In this document: positions 18,201 through 26,671 of the stretch, in pieces | Layout: every line of letters begins with the position of its first letter | How positions within the stretch are numbered: the first letter of the stretch is position 1 | Source: Fimbriimonadaceae bacterium | GTDB lineage: Bacteria > Armatimonadota > Fimbriimonadia > Fimbriimonadales > Fimbriimonadaceae | Assembly (NCBI GenBank): GCA_019454125.1 | Contig: CP075365.1 | Coordinates: 924,218-988,217, forward strand | DNA: 64,000 nucleotides | Direction of reading: 5' to 3' | Notes under the pieces: generated by a model | What the model was told of the DNA's origin: nothing | The model's database searches: none | The model's input: the letters and a program-made list of their open reading frames with translations, nothing else | Program-made: the position numbers and the translations under genes

Positions 18201-18498
18201 AAAATCGGGCGCCGAGAGACTGCTCCTCCTTACGCACGAGCTTGAGATTGCTTGGCGAAACGGCGACTTGGACGCGGTCGAAGACCTGCTGACCCAGCGC
18301 GGGGAGACGATCGAGAGCCTTGCCAACTCCGAGGCTGTCAAGATCGAAGTCGTTGCTGCCGCCACCGCGAAAGGGAATGAGTTGATCGAGACATGGAGCC
18401 AGGAAAAAGCGGCCCTCACGGAAAAGGCGGAGAGACAGCGCAAGACTCGGACCGCCCGAAAGGCTTACAAAGGCGAGGCCCCGAAGAAGGCCGCCTGA
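18190..18498 (+). CDS. fliT: FliT-like flagellar chaperone
   Basis: About 102 residues, helical and charged (ERLLLLTHELEIAWRNGDLDAVEDLLTQRGETI). Size, helical pattern and position directly after fliS fit FliT, the chaperone of the filament cap FliD; the sequence family is loose. The tail is rich in Lys and Ala (KAYKGEAPKKAA). GTG 18190 has GGGAGG at good spacing; TTG 18181 is also possible. The gene overlaps fliS by 11 bp. Confidence 0.6.
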   Translation: MPLEKSGAERLLLLTHELEIAWRNGDLDAVEDLLTQRGETIESLANSEAVKIEVVAAATAKGNELIETWSQEKAALTEKAERQRKTRTARKAYKGEAPKKAA

Positions 18499-18505
18499 AA
18501 ACGAA

Positions 18506-18540
18506 AGAAGACGCCGGCCCGACTTAGGCTGGCGTCTTCT
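18506..18540 (+). terminator. Hairpin terminator after fliST
   Basis: A 14-bp stem (18506-18519 with 18527-18540, one wobble pair) with loop CGACTTA, followed by TCGACTTG. The T-tract is weak. Confidence 0.65.
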
Positions 18541-18559
18541 TCGACTTGTCCCGCGTTAG

Positions 18560-18587
18560 CCCCCCTCCCCAAGCTTGGGGAGGGGGG
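18560..18587. repeat. 28-bp perfect palindrome centred on AAGCTT, copy 1
   Basis: The arms are C-rich and G-rich (CCCCTCCCC / GGGGAGGGG plus two more pairs) around AAGCTT. The look is that of REP/REPIN-type intergenic elements. Confidence 0.7.
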
Positions 18588-18754
18588 ATCCGGGCTCCCC
18601 CTCGCCTTTCCGAGGGAGAGGGGGGCTGGGGGGTGAGGGATGCTCAGCCACCGACGCGCCGCAAAGTCACTTTGACCAGACGCGATCTCTCCGAAGTCGC
18701 CTGACCGCGTCCGCAAAGAAGCGGGTGGTTTAGAAGCCGCTTCCCCTCCCCCGG

Positions 18755-18778
18755 CCCCTCCCCAAGCTTGGGGAGGGG
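18755..18778. repeat. 24-bp perfect palindrome centred on AAGCTT, copy 2
   Basis: Same core as copy 1: CCCCTCCCC, AAGCTT, GGGGAGGGG. It lies just past the 3' end of the secreted-protein gene on the minus strand. Confidence 0.7.
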
Positions 18779-18816
18779 GGCGCTATCACCCGAAACCGAG
18801 GGCCTGGTCGGCCCCG

Positions 18817-20847
18817 TTATCGGGTGACTTCGACCTGAACGGTGTCCGCGCGCATCCGGAACGGAGTCGGGCTCGCGCCGTTGCGCCGCACAGGGTCGTG
18901 GACCCGGTACTGCACCTTCATCCGCTTGGACGAGATGTAGTTTTTCGCCGTGCCGACCAACTGGATCTTGTAGTCCGCCGACGTGCCCGTCGTGGTGAAG
19001 GACTTGATAAAGTCCCATTTCTTTGTCGCGTAGTTCCAGAGGAACACGGTGCCGGTCGGGTTCTTGCCGGGGACGTTGAAAGCGCGAAGGTAGACATTGA
19101 TGTCCTTGGCCTCCGCGGCGCTGTAGGGCGAGTCGTAGGAGAGCTCGACGCGCACGTACTGGCTCCGGTCGGGCCGCTGGAAGGAGTCCACCTGGTAGGT
19201 GTTCCCATCACCCTCGCGGAGCGAGGCCAGGGTGCCGCTCGCCAGCGTTCCCTCGAAGATGCGCACGTTGTCCGGCCGAGCGAAGTCCGCATTGTTGATG
19301 CCGCCCGCGGGAGCAAGGTTCCAGCGATGGATGACCGTGCCCCAACCGCGCGGGTTATTCACCTGCGCGTTGCCCCAGAACGTCTTTCCATCGACCGGGT
19401 CGATCGAGACGGAGTAATAGTCGCCCCACCGGGAGCCGTTCTGCTGGAGGCCGGAACTGGTGGCAACTTGAATGGGCGCGGCCATGGTGCCGAGCGGGTC
19501 GCTCGCGCGCCGCCCGGTGACAAGCACGTCGGCAGAGACGCTCGCGCTGCTGCGAGTGAAGATCATGCCGATCTCGCCGAACTTGTTGATGCCGATACCC
19601 GGCTGATAGGCGTGGACGCCGTTGCCGAACCCAATTACGCCGCTTTGGCGCACGCTGGGGCGCTGGCCCGAATCCGGCCAGCCCGCCATTCGGAACTCGT
19701 ACCAGGAAACCGCGGCCTCGTTCTTGGTCGCGGAAAGGGTGGTCGTATGGGCCGCCACGAGGGATCCGTTGTTGTAGCCAGCGTCGACGATGCGGCCGGA
19801 GAGTGTGTCCTGGCGTCGGCCGCCCGCGCTCGGCGCGCCGCCGACGAACCGGTAGTTGGGCACGTTCAAGAACGTGTAGACCAGCTCCGGGGTGTCCGAA
19901 CCGATGCCGCGGAAGGCATAGGCGCGGATCTGGGTGGAGGAAGTGAAGTCGATGGAGGCGCCATAGATGCGCGGATCCGTGGTATCGACCGAGCGGGCCC
20001 ACTGGATGGTGAAGGTTTCGTTATCGACCCACCGGCTGACGGTGACGGGCCCGCCGTTGATCAGCTCGTTCTTATTGAGGAGCTGGGCTTGCACGAACGT
20101 CTCGCCCTCGTCGAAGGCGAACATGTTGCCGCTCACCGCGATCGCGTCCTTGTTGAAGCCGAAACCGGGATAGTCGAGCCAGAACTTGTTGTTGTCGACC
20201 TCGAGCAGGTCGTCGATTCGGTACCGGTTCCAGCGGCCGTTCGGGTTCTCGTCGTCCGAACAGGCGATCAGGTAATGGCTTTCCACCGCGCCGAAGTCGA
20301 CGTCGAGGACGATCACGAAGAACCGCTTCGAGCTCGAATCGTAGAAGACCTTCGGGTCGAAGAGGTAGTTGCTCGCGCCGAGACCTGCGAAGAAAGCGTC
20401 GAACGTCTGCTGGAACTCAAGCGCGCCGGAGCGATTGAAGAAGGCGATGCTGGAGTTCACGACCTGCACGACGTGCGTGCTGCTCACCGCGATCTGCGGG
20501 TCCGGCGGGTACCAGCCGAGCTGGTCCATGCCGGGGAACGACTTCAGGCCCCGCGCCCTGGAATCACTCAGCGCCGTGCCCGGCACCAGGTTGTTCGGCG
20601 TTCCCGGCTTGAGCACCCTTCGGCTGTCCGGGTTCATAGGCGGGAAGGGCGGCTGCTTGATCTGCTTGAGGACCTGGGGGCGGAACGTCAGCGTATCGAC
20701 CACCGAAGCAGGTGCGGTCCGCTTCTGATCAAAGCGCTCGATCTTTTTGTAGTTCTGCGCACCAGCCAACATCGCTACGCACAGCAGGCTGGCAATACCG
20801 ATGGCGCGACTCACCGGGAGGACGATTCTATGATGCATGGCCATCAC
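18817..20847 (-). CDS. Large secreted protein, propeller-like body plus C-terminal domain
   Basis: 676 residues (a little shorter if ATG 20844 or 20838 is used; GAGAG precedes them). Signal peptide to about residue 30 (GIASLLCVAMLAGAQ). The body carries repeated blades with WYPPDPQIAVSSTHVVQVVN, DPKVFYDSSSKRFFVIVLD and SRWGDYYSVSIDP, the same blocks as in three other proteins of this window. The last 150 residues (VRIFEGTLASGTLASLREGD to the end) are a diverged copy of the C-terminal domain found at 42-50 kb. Function unknown; an extracellular binding or adhesion role is inference. Confidence 0.8.
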   Translation of the reverse strand: MMAMHHRIVLPVSRAIGIASLLCVAMLAGAQNYKKIERFDQKRTAPASVVDTLTFRPQVLKQIKQPPFPPMNPDSRRVLKPGTPNNLVPGTALSDSRARGLKSFPGMDQLGWYPPDPQIAVSSTHVVQVVNSSIAFFNRSGALEFQQTFDAFFAGLGASNYLFDPKVFYDSSSKRFFVIVLDVDFGAVESHYLIACSDDENPNGRWNRYRIDDLLEVDNNKFWLDYPGFGFNKDAIAVSGNMFAFDEGETFVQAQLLNKNELINGGPVTVSRWVDNETFTIQWARSVDTTDPRIYGASIDFTSSTQIRAYAFRGIGSDTPELVYTFLNVPNYRFVGGAPSAGGRRQDTLSGRIVDAGYNNGSLVAAHTTTLSATKNEAAVSWYEFRMAGWPDSGQRPSVRQSGVIGFGNGVHAYQPGIGINKFGEIGMIFTRSSASVSADVLVTGRRASDPLGTMAAPIQVATSSGLQQNGSRWGDYYSVSIDPVDGKTFWGNAQVNNPRGWGTVIHRWNLAPAGGINNADFARPDNVRIFEGTLASGTLASLREGDGNTYQVDSFQRPDRSQYVRVELSYDSPYSAAEAKDINVYLRAFNVPGKNPTGTVFLWNYATKKWDFIKSFTTTGTSADYKIQLVGTAKNYISSKRMKVQYRVHDPVRRNGASPTPFRMRADTVQVEVTR

Positions 20848-21059
20848 TCTCTTTGAAGTAGTACGGGCCCGAAACCAAAAAGGAAACGGGTACGACTTCT
20901 CTTCCTAGTTTATACCCCCTTGCAGGAGCAAATCTCCAAGCTTGGGCGAATCTTTACGCCGTGAAGGCGGGCGTGGCCCCCGACGGCGGTGCATTCCGCC
21001 GTCGAGCGCCCAAGCCCTCCCGCCGCAGCGATGCTCGGCTACTTTCCAGGGGTAAGCCT
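20848..21059. other. Intergenic region with hairpin and promoter-like sequence
   Basis: A 9-bp stem with a 6-base loop (CGACGGCGG, 20981-20989, with CCGCCGTCG, 20996-21004) could end the gene at 21060, but no T-tract follows. On the minus strand GGGTATAAAC near 20920 is a likely -10 box for the 18817-20847 gene, giving a leader of about 70 bases. Confidence 0.4.
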
Positions 21060-22577
21060 TTAGAGGTCCCAGTAAGCGATCGCGGTTGTCCAATCCCCGT
21101 TCGCATCGACCGTTTGCCCCGTGCCCCAGAATCGAGCGGCGGCGCCAGGGTCCACGGTCACGCTGAAGTAATCGCCCCACCGGCTGTCCGGGTTCCTGGG
21201 CCCGCGGGCGCTCACGCCGAAACGTTGAAGGGGCCCCATCGAGTTCAAGGGGTCCGTGTCTTTCCTGGAGCAATAGTAGAGGTCGGGGTTCACGCTCCCG
21301 GAGGTCCGGGTCAGGACGATCGAGATCGCGTTCTTCCCGTTCTTCACGATCGCCGGGACGCACAGGCTGTTCGGCGCGGAGAGGGTCACGTTCCCGGACT
21401 GGCGGCGACGGACGGTGCCGGAAGCGGGCCATTGGTCAGGCGAGAACTCGTACCAGCGGACCATCGTGCGGTTGTCGTTGGCGCTCACTTTGACCGTGTG
21501 CGCGCACAGAAGGGTGTTGCCGCGGACGGCCGCGTCCATCAGGCGATCCGCGACCGGGTCGATCAGACTCCCCGTCCGAGTCGGCAACTTGCCCGTGAAC
21601 GTGACGTAAGACGGGATCGTCACTAGCGTCTGATCCATCTTGGGCGAAGAGGTCCCGACGTTGCTCCAAGCGAGAACGGCCATTCGACTCGTCGAATAGA
21701 GCGCTGCGCCAAAGATGCGCGCCGTCGTGTTCTCGAGGGTGCGGGCCGCTTGGATCGTGTAGACGTCGTCGTGGACGAAGATGCTGTAGGAGACCGTCTG
21801 CCCGGCAAGGAACGGCGCCTTCGGGAACACGTACGACCGGGCAAAGCTGTCATTGCCGCTGAACTGGAAGAAGTTGCCCGTGATGACAAGCCCGTCCTTG
21901 TTGTGTCCGACCGTCGGATAATCCATCCAGTAAGGAGAGCCGTTCCGGACGACGCGGGTGTTGACCCGGTACTTCGTCCAGCCGCCTGTTGGGTTTGAAG
22001 AGTCGCTGACCGCGATCAGCAAGCCGCTGTTCTGGGGGGAATCGCGGTACTCGATCGCGACCACGAAGAACCGTTTTGAGTGGAAGTCATAGATCACGCG
22101 GGGGTCGAAGACGAAGTCGGTCTGCGCCACGCCCTTGAAGAAGCCCACGTTGTCCAGCGACTGCTGGAACACCTTGACGCCGGCCTTCGTGTAAAACGCG
22201 ATCTCGGTGTTCACGACCTGGATCAGGTGGGCGGGGCCGCACGCCAAGTGGGGGTCCGGAGGGTTCGACCCGTTGTAACTCACGCCGGGGAAGTACTTGC
22301 CGAAGGTCGCCCTCGTGTCGTTGGCCACGATGCGCTCTTCAGGCACGAACTCCGAGACCGGGATGGGCCTCGGCATCTTCGGGTTCTCGGGGCGGATCGC
22401 CCGCTGGAAGACCGAACGGTTGATCTGTGGGAAGAAAGTCTCGGTCGTGTCCGCCACCGGCTGGCTCACTCCGGTCTCGACCGGCACCTGGGTCGGGCGC
22501 GAGGCTGGATCTTGGGCCCGCGCGAAGCAGGCGAGGGCCACGCCGAGAAGGACCAGAGGTCTCACGTTCGGTGTCAT
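21060..22577 (-). CDS. Large secreted propeller-like protein, paralogue without the C-terminal domain
   Basis: 505 residues from ATG 22577, with a signal peptide (VRPLVLLGVALACFARAQ). It shares the paralogue blocks: GSNPPDPHLACGPAHLIQVVN, DPRVIYDFHSKRFFVVAIEY, MVRWYEFSPDQWPASG and SRWGDYFSVTVDP. It stops soon after the last blade (AIAYWDL), so the C-terminal domain of the others is absent. ATG 22586 is also in frame but overlaps a TAAGAT box. It lies head to tail with the 18817 gene and is divergent from prfB. Confidence 0.8.
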   Translation of the reverse strand: MTPNVRPLVLLGVALACFARAQDPASRPTQVPVETGVSQPVADTTETFFPQINRSVFQRAIRPENPKMPRPIPVSEFVPEERIVANDTRATFGKYFPGVSYNGSNPPDPHLACGPAHLIQVVNTEIAFYTKAGVKVFQQSLDNVGFFKGVAQTDFVFDPRVIYDFHSKRFFVVAIEYRDSPQNSGLLIAVSDSSNPTGGWTKYRVNTRVVRNGSPYWMDYPTVGHNKDGLVITGNFFQFSGNDSFARSYVFPKAPFLAGQTVSYSIFVHDDVYTIQAARTLENTTARIFGAALYSTSRMAVLAWSNVGTSSPKMDQTLVTIPSYVTFTGKLPTRTGSLIDPVADRLMDAAVRGNTLLCAHTVKVSANDNRTMVRWYEFSPDQWPASGTVRRRQSGNVTLSAPNSLCVPAIVKNGKNAISIVLTRTSGSVNPDLYYCSRKDTDPLNSMGPLQRFGVSARGPRNPDSRWGDYFSVTVDPGAAARFWGTGQTVDANGDWTTAIAYWDL

Positions 22578-22584
22578 GCTAGCC

Positions 22585-22590
22585 ATCTTA
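22585..22590 (-). promoter_or_regulatory. Putative -10 box (TAAGAT)
   Basis: TAAGAT lies 7 bp before ATG 22577 and overlaps the alternative ATG 22586. Confidence 0.4.
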
Positions 22591-22637
22591 CGCCCATTCG
22601 GACGCGCGAGTCCAGGTAACGTTAGAAAGTGCTGACC

Positions 22638-23745
22638 ATGGAACAGCAAGAAGCGCTGTCGAGAGCCCGTGGGCGCCTTGACTCTATTCGGGGGCATCTT
22701 TGACCTCGATCAACTTAAATCCGAGATTTCAAGACTAGAAGCTCGTCGCGACCAGCCCGACTTCTGGAACGATTCCAAGTCCGCCGAAAAAGACCTCCGC
22801 AAGATTAAGCGCCTGCAGGGGCGCATCGATCCTTTCGAGGCGCTGGACAAGCGCGAGCGGGACATCGCCGAGTATTACGAGATGCTCGCCGAGGTGCCCG
22901 ACGAGGGCCTGCAGAAAGAGGCCGACACGGCGGCCCAGCAGTTCCTCAAGGATTTGGACGCCTACGAACTTGCCACCCTTCTCGCAGGCGAGCACGACGA
23001 TCGCAACGCCCTCATCGAGATCAACGCCGGAGCGGGCGGCAGCGAGGCTTGCGACTGGGCGTCGATCCTCTTCCGCATGTACACCCGCTGGGCGGAGCGG
23101 CGCGGCTACAAGGTCGAGATGTTGAACGAAACGCCGGGCGACGTCACCGGGTACCGGAACGTCGGCTTCAGCGTCACGGGCGAGAACGCCTACGGCTATC
23201 TGAAGAGCGAGAACGGCGTGCACCGGCTCGTCCGCATCTCTCCCTTCGACGCGGCCAGCCGGCGCCACACGTCGTTCTGCAAGGTCGAGGTCTTGCCGGA
23301 GACGGACGAGACCGAGGTCGACATCAATATGGACGACATCAAGGTGGACACCTTGCGCGCGGGCGGTGCGGGGGGACAGCACGTCAACAAGACTGAGAGC
23401 GCCGTCCGGCTCACGCACGTGCCGACCGGCATCGTCGTGCTCTGCCAGAACGAGCGCAGCCAGCACAAGAACCGTGCGAGCGCGTTGAAGGTCTTGGCCG
23501 CGCGTCTGGCCGAGGTCACACGCGCGGCCGATAAGTCCAAGATCGACGCGTTGCGGGGGGATAGCGGGCCTGCAGAGTGGGGCCGGCAGATCCGCAGCTA
23601 TGTGATGCAGCCCTACACCATGGTCAAGGACCACCGAACCGGACACGAGACCGGGAACGTCACAGGAGTGCTAGACGGCGAACTGGACGGGTTTATGGAA
23701 GCGTTCCTAAAGCAACCGCCCGACAACGACGCGTTCATCGAATAG
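22638..23745 (+). CDS. prfB: Peptide chain release factor 2, with programmed +1 frameshift
   Basis: RF2 reads UAA and UGA stops and releases the peptide. The gene starts at ATG 22638. After 21 codons the ribosome meets CTT TGA (22698-22703) and must shift +1 to GAC. The internal GGGGG just upstream matches the E. coli stimulator, and the peptide there (RGHL-D) matches E. coli RGYLD. The product is 368 residues. Visible motifs are the GGQ loop ([20 protein letters not shown]) and the RF2 tripeptide region (the [13 protein letters not shown] part). A GTG at 22669 in the main frame would bypass the shift but lose the conserved N-terminus. Confidence 0.95.
22698..22704 (+). promoter_or_regulatory. 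Programmed +1 frameshift site CTTTGAC in prfB
   Basis: CTT TGA C, preceded by a GGGGG Shine-Dalgarno-like stimulator at 22690-22694. RF2 shortage favours the shift, so RF2 regulates itself. Confidence 0.93.
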
Positions 23746-23754
23746 CCCAAGCCT

Positions 23755-25305
23755 GTGGTCAGCGTCTTCCTCGCCCTTTTGATGGGTGGCAACCAGGTGT
23801 TGCCGCCCGCAGCCCTCTCCTCCGGAGCGCTCCGCGCCGCCGAGCAGGTCTCGGCGCTCTCCCATGAGGGAGACTTCGCGCAAGCGGAGGCCGTGCTGGG
23901 ACGGATGCCCCGCCTTCAGTTCAGCCTTGAGTACGACGATTCCGCCGTCGCCAAGGCGGACAGGCCCTACTTCGCGGCGGCGAAAGACCGGGCGTTCCAA
24001 GCGTGGAAGACCTACCTCACGAGGCTGGAACTGGTGGAGGCCAAGGTGCCGCACGTCCGGGTGTCCTTCGCGGAGACCTTGCCGGGGGCCGAGGGGGCGG
24101 CGCTTCCCGCCGGGGCCGTTTGTTTCGAGTCGTTCAATCCGGACGAGCCCTGCGTAGACGTCGTCATCGCCCTGCACCGCGAGACCTCGAAGACGCCGAT
24201 CGACGCTGCCCAGGTGGAGAACGAGGTGCTTTACGCCATAGGGCGCTATCTCGGCGTCCCGAGCGGGCCCATGCCGGGCGGGGCGATGGACCGCACCGAC
24301 GAGATGCGCAGCGGGCCTGCGCGTCTCGCCCCGGTCGAGGCGAAGCTCGCGAGTGAGAACGTGCGCTTCACGTCCGTGCTGGAAGCGAAGGTCAAGAAGA
24401 AGGAAGCCGTCAATGTCGCCTTCGGCGAGCTCTTCGCGAACCCGATGCAGGTTCGTTTGGACGCGCCCGACGGCAGCTTCGAGGTCGTGAACCGGGGCGA
24501 TGCGCCCTTGCGGGTCTTGGCGGTCTCGCGGAGCGAAGACTTGGCCGTGAGCCAGCCGGACTTGGTCGAGCCGGGGGCAAGCAAGCTGGTGCAGGTCCGC
24601 GCCGAGGAAGGCGCCTTCGCGGGGCCTTTCCGGGCGCAGGTGGACCTCTATGCGAACGACCTGGAGAAGCCGGTGCAGACGATCGAGGTGGTCCGGGCGG
24701 CGGGGCCGCGCTACGAGTTCCGGACGGTCGGGGGCGACCGGGTCGTCGTGGGTCGAGACGGAGTCCAAGCAGAGCTCCTCCTCAGCTTTGATCGAGGGCG
24801 CGAGCTCAAGGTCGACCGGGCCCAGGCGACCGACGACACCCCCGTCGACGTTTTTCCTTGGGCGCTCGACCCCGAGCCCCAAAGCGGCCAAATGGCGGTC
24901 GGATACCGGCTGGTCGCGCACCTGGAACCCTTTGTCGGCGAAAAGACGGTCACCGTCACCGCCTCGATATCGGACCCTGCCCTCCCCACCCTTTCGCGGA
25001 AATTCACCGCCATCGGTGGATCGTTCGCAAGGCCTTCGTCGACAAGCCTTGCCGCGCTTGCGGGCCAACGCGAGACCGTAATAGTCGTCGCCTCCGCCCT
25101 GTCAGAGTTCGAGGTGACAGGGGTCACGAGCGACCTGGAAGACGTCGAGGTTTCGTTCGCCCGGTTCCGGGGTAACGAGTTTCGTATCCGCGCGAGGCTG
25201 AAAACCGATCACGCCATGCCGATCGGATCGGGGGCGGTCAGGATCAAGACGAACGATCCGGAAAGGCCGGAGATCACGGTTCTTGTTAAGGGCCAAAACG
25301 AGTGA
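23755..25305 (+). CDS. Secreted protein with DUF1573-like beta domains
   Basis: 516 residues from GTG 23755, 10 bp after prfB. A weak signal peptide (VSVFLALLMGGNQVLPPAA) leads into a helical domain (about 20-200). At least two Ig-like domains of the DUF1573 type follow: FEVVNRGDAPLRVLAVSRSED to LYANDLEKPVQTIEV, and a last one ending VRIKTNDPERPEITVLVKG. Such domains sit outside the cell and are common in Bacteroidetes and Planctomycetes. No catalytic motif was seen. Confidence 0.7.
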   Translation: MVSVFLALLMGGNQVLPPAALSSGALRAAEQVSALSHEGDFAQAEAVLGRMPRLQFSLEYDDSAVAKADRPYFAAAKDRAFQAWKTYLTRLELVEAKVPHVRVSFAETLPGAEGAALPAGAVCFESFNPDEPCVDVVIALHRETSKTPIDAAQVENEVLYAIGRYLGVPSGPMPGGAMDRTDEMRSGPARLAPVEAKLASENVRFTSVLEAKVKKKEAVNVAFGELFANPMQVRLDAPDGSFEVVNRGDAPLRVLAVSRSEDLAVSQPDLVEPGASKLVQVRAEEGAFAGPFRAQVDLYANDLEKPVQTIEVVRAAGPRYEFRTVGGDRVVVGRDGVQAELLLSFDRGRELKVDRAQATDDTPVDVFPWALDPEPQSGQMAVGYRLVAHLEPFVGEKTVTVTASISDPALPTLSRKFTAIGGSFARPSSTSLAALAGQRETVIVVASALSEFEVTGVTSDLEDVEVSFARFRGNEFRIRARLKTDHAMPIGSGAVRIKTNDPERPEITVLVKGQNE

Positions 25306-25327
25306 AGCGGCTCCCCTGTCCTTTAAG

Positions 25328-25350
25328 GGCGTGCGACCCGGGAGCACGCC
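25328..25350 (+). terminator. Weak hairpin after the DUF1573-like gene
   Basis: GGCGTGC (25328-25334) pairs with GCACGCC (25344-25350) around a 9-base loop. CGCTTTTGG follows closely. Confidence 0.4.
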
Positions 25351-25374
25351 GCCGCTTTTGGAGTTCTGGGGGGT

Positions 25375-25383
25375 TGGGGATAA
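25375..25383 (-). promoter_or_regulatory. DnaA-box-like 9-mer
   Basis: The minus strand reads TTATCCCCA, one mismatch from the consensus TTATCCACA. It lies about 200 bp upstream of the DnaA-like gene. A single box is weak evidence. Confidence 0.3.
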
Positions 25384-25575
25384 CGTGGGGAAAGCTTTGG
25401 TCCCCAGTTCGAACGATACTTCGGGAACCTGCGGATGCCCTTTTTGTACAGGTCGGTGAGTCTGGAGAGTAGATTTCCGCCGGGCGTCCCGGGTCTTGAT
25501 TCCCCTCGTCCGTTTACCGGAAACTCGCTCGTATCAGCCGCACAGGGTCACCAGCCCGGGCGCGAATCATCGAAA

Positions 25576-26577
25576 ATGTTTGCCGAAGTAAGCACTCCGA
25601 TTGACCGTCATCGAGCGACTCGACTCTCCACAGTCCTTTCCGCGCCGCCCGGTCGCGGCCTGCAATTCTTCGCCGCGCTGCCCACAAATATTAAGGCGAT
25701 AGAAGCGGCTCTCATGTTCGCCCACGGGCACAAGTCGCACGTCGTCCTGACCGGCCCCTCCGGATGGGGCAAGTCCCAACTGCTGGAGGTCTCGCGCGAC
25801 ATCCTGCGGTCACAGGGCGTGCCGTGCGAATCGACCACCGCCATCGCCTGGTCGCAGCACCAGGGAGGCGGCGACCGTCGCGAGGCGCTCGTCCTGGAAG
25901 ACGTCCAGGACGTGCTCATTCATTCGCGCTTGCGGCACCAGTTCCGCCAAGGCCTGGAAAGGCGGGTCCGCACGGGCCGCCGCACCCTGCTTAGCATCAC
26001 CGACGCCCGCCCGGCCAGCATCGCAAACGCTCTATTGCCGGCAGCCCGAAGCTGGGTGGTCGGCACGGTCGCCGAACCCTCGCCGGAGGAGCGGGCCTTG
26101 GTCGTGCGGCAGATCGCGGCCAGCCTGAACGTCGCAATGGGCCGCTCGGTCGAGCGCCTCTTAGCCCGACACGTCCATGGCAACGGCCACTCGCTGATCG
26201 GCGCGATCCAGCGGCTGAAACTCGTCAAGCCAGACTGGAGCGACACGATGGACGTGGCCCAGGCTTGCGGCGTCTTGGCGCCCTACTTGATGGGCCAAGA
26301 CGGCTGGGATCCCCGCGACAAGGTGTTCGAAGCGGTCTCGAGCACATGGTCCAGCAACTTCACGAACCTCGGTGTGACCCCCGTGGACGTCTGTTGCCAC
26401 CTGATGCTTTGCGACCTGGGGCTGAGCGAGCGTGAGGTTTCCGCATTTTTAGCAGTCACGCCAAGTGAGGCCTACGGGCGATCAAGGTTGGTAAGCTCCG
26501 CAATGCAAGACCCGGCCATTTCTCGCGCTGTCGCTGCCTGCAGAAGTGCCGTATTGTTGGGGTTTGAAGACGCTTAG
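25576..26577 (+). CDS. DnaA/Hda-like AAA+ ATPase
   Basis: 333 residues from ATG 25576; the frame is open to an ATG at 25435, but that part looks non-conserved. Walker A is LTGPSGWGKSQ, Walker B LVLEDVQDV and the sensor-1 strand LLSITDARP, spaced as in the DnaA AAA+ domain. The C-terminal 90 residues are helical, about the size of DnaA domain IV, but without its DHSTV signature. DnaA domain I is absent. It is probably a DnaA paralogue of the Hda/regulatory type, not the main initiator. Confidence 0.6.
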   Translation: MFAEVSTPIDRHRATRLSTVLSAPPGRGLQFFAALPTNIKAIEAALMFAHGHKSHVVLTGPSGWGKSQLLEVSRDILRSQGVPCESTTAIAWSQHQGGGDRREALVLEDVQDVLIHSRLRHQFRQGLERRVRTGRRTLLSITDARPASIANALLPAARSWVVGTVAEPSPEERALVVRQIAASLNVAMGRSVERLLARHVHGNGHSLIGAIQRLKLVKPDWSDTMDVAQACGVLAPYLMGQDGWDPRDKVFEAVSSTWSSNFTNLGVTPVDVCCHLMLCDLGLSEREVSAFLAVTPSEAYGRSRLVSSAMQDPAISRAVAACRSAVLLGFEDA

Positions 26578-26671
26578 GGCACCTACTGGAGCACATATTG
26601 CACCCGAAATCCGTCATACCACGGCGGTAAACGGCGGCCGGAACCTCGGGTCCCGGTCGTCTCGCAACACC

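Larger units (their letters stand above)
18499..18816. other. Gene-free stretch with palindromic repeats
   Basis: This 318-bp stretch holds the fliST terminator and then two AAGCTT-centred palindromes that flank about 165 bp. No credible gene was found; the short open frames here are made of the repeats. The inner part also has an imperfect hairpin at about 18596-18628 and a G-rich run ending GGGGGGTGAGGG. Confidence 0.6.

Noticed and set aside
25400-25425. GTTCGAAC, resembling a tRNA T-loop
   Set aside because: No acceptor, D or anticodon stem can be formed around it and no CCA end is present.
25321-25575. Replication origin next to the DnaA-like gene
   Set aside because: Only one DnaA-box-like 9-mer, no AT-rich unwinding region, no dnaN, and the protein is not a full DnaA.
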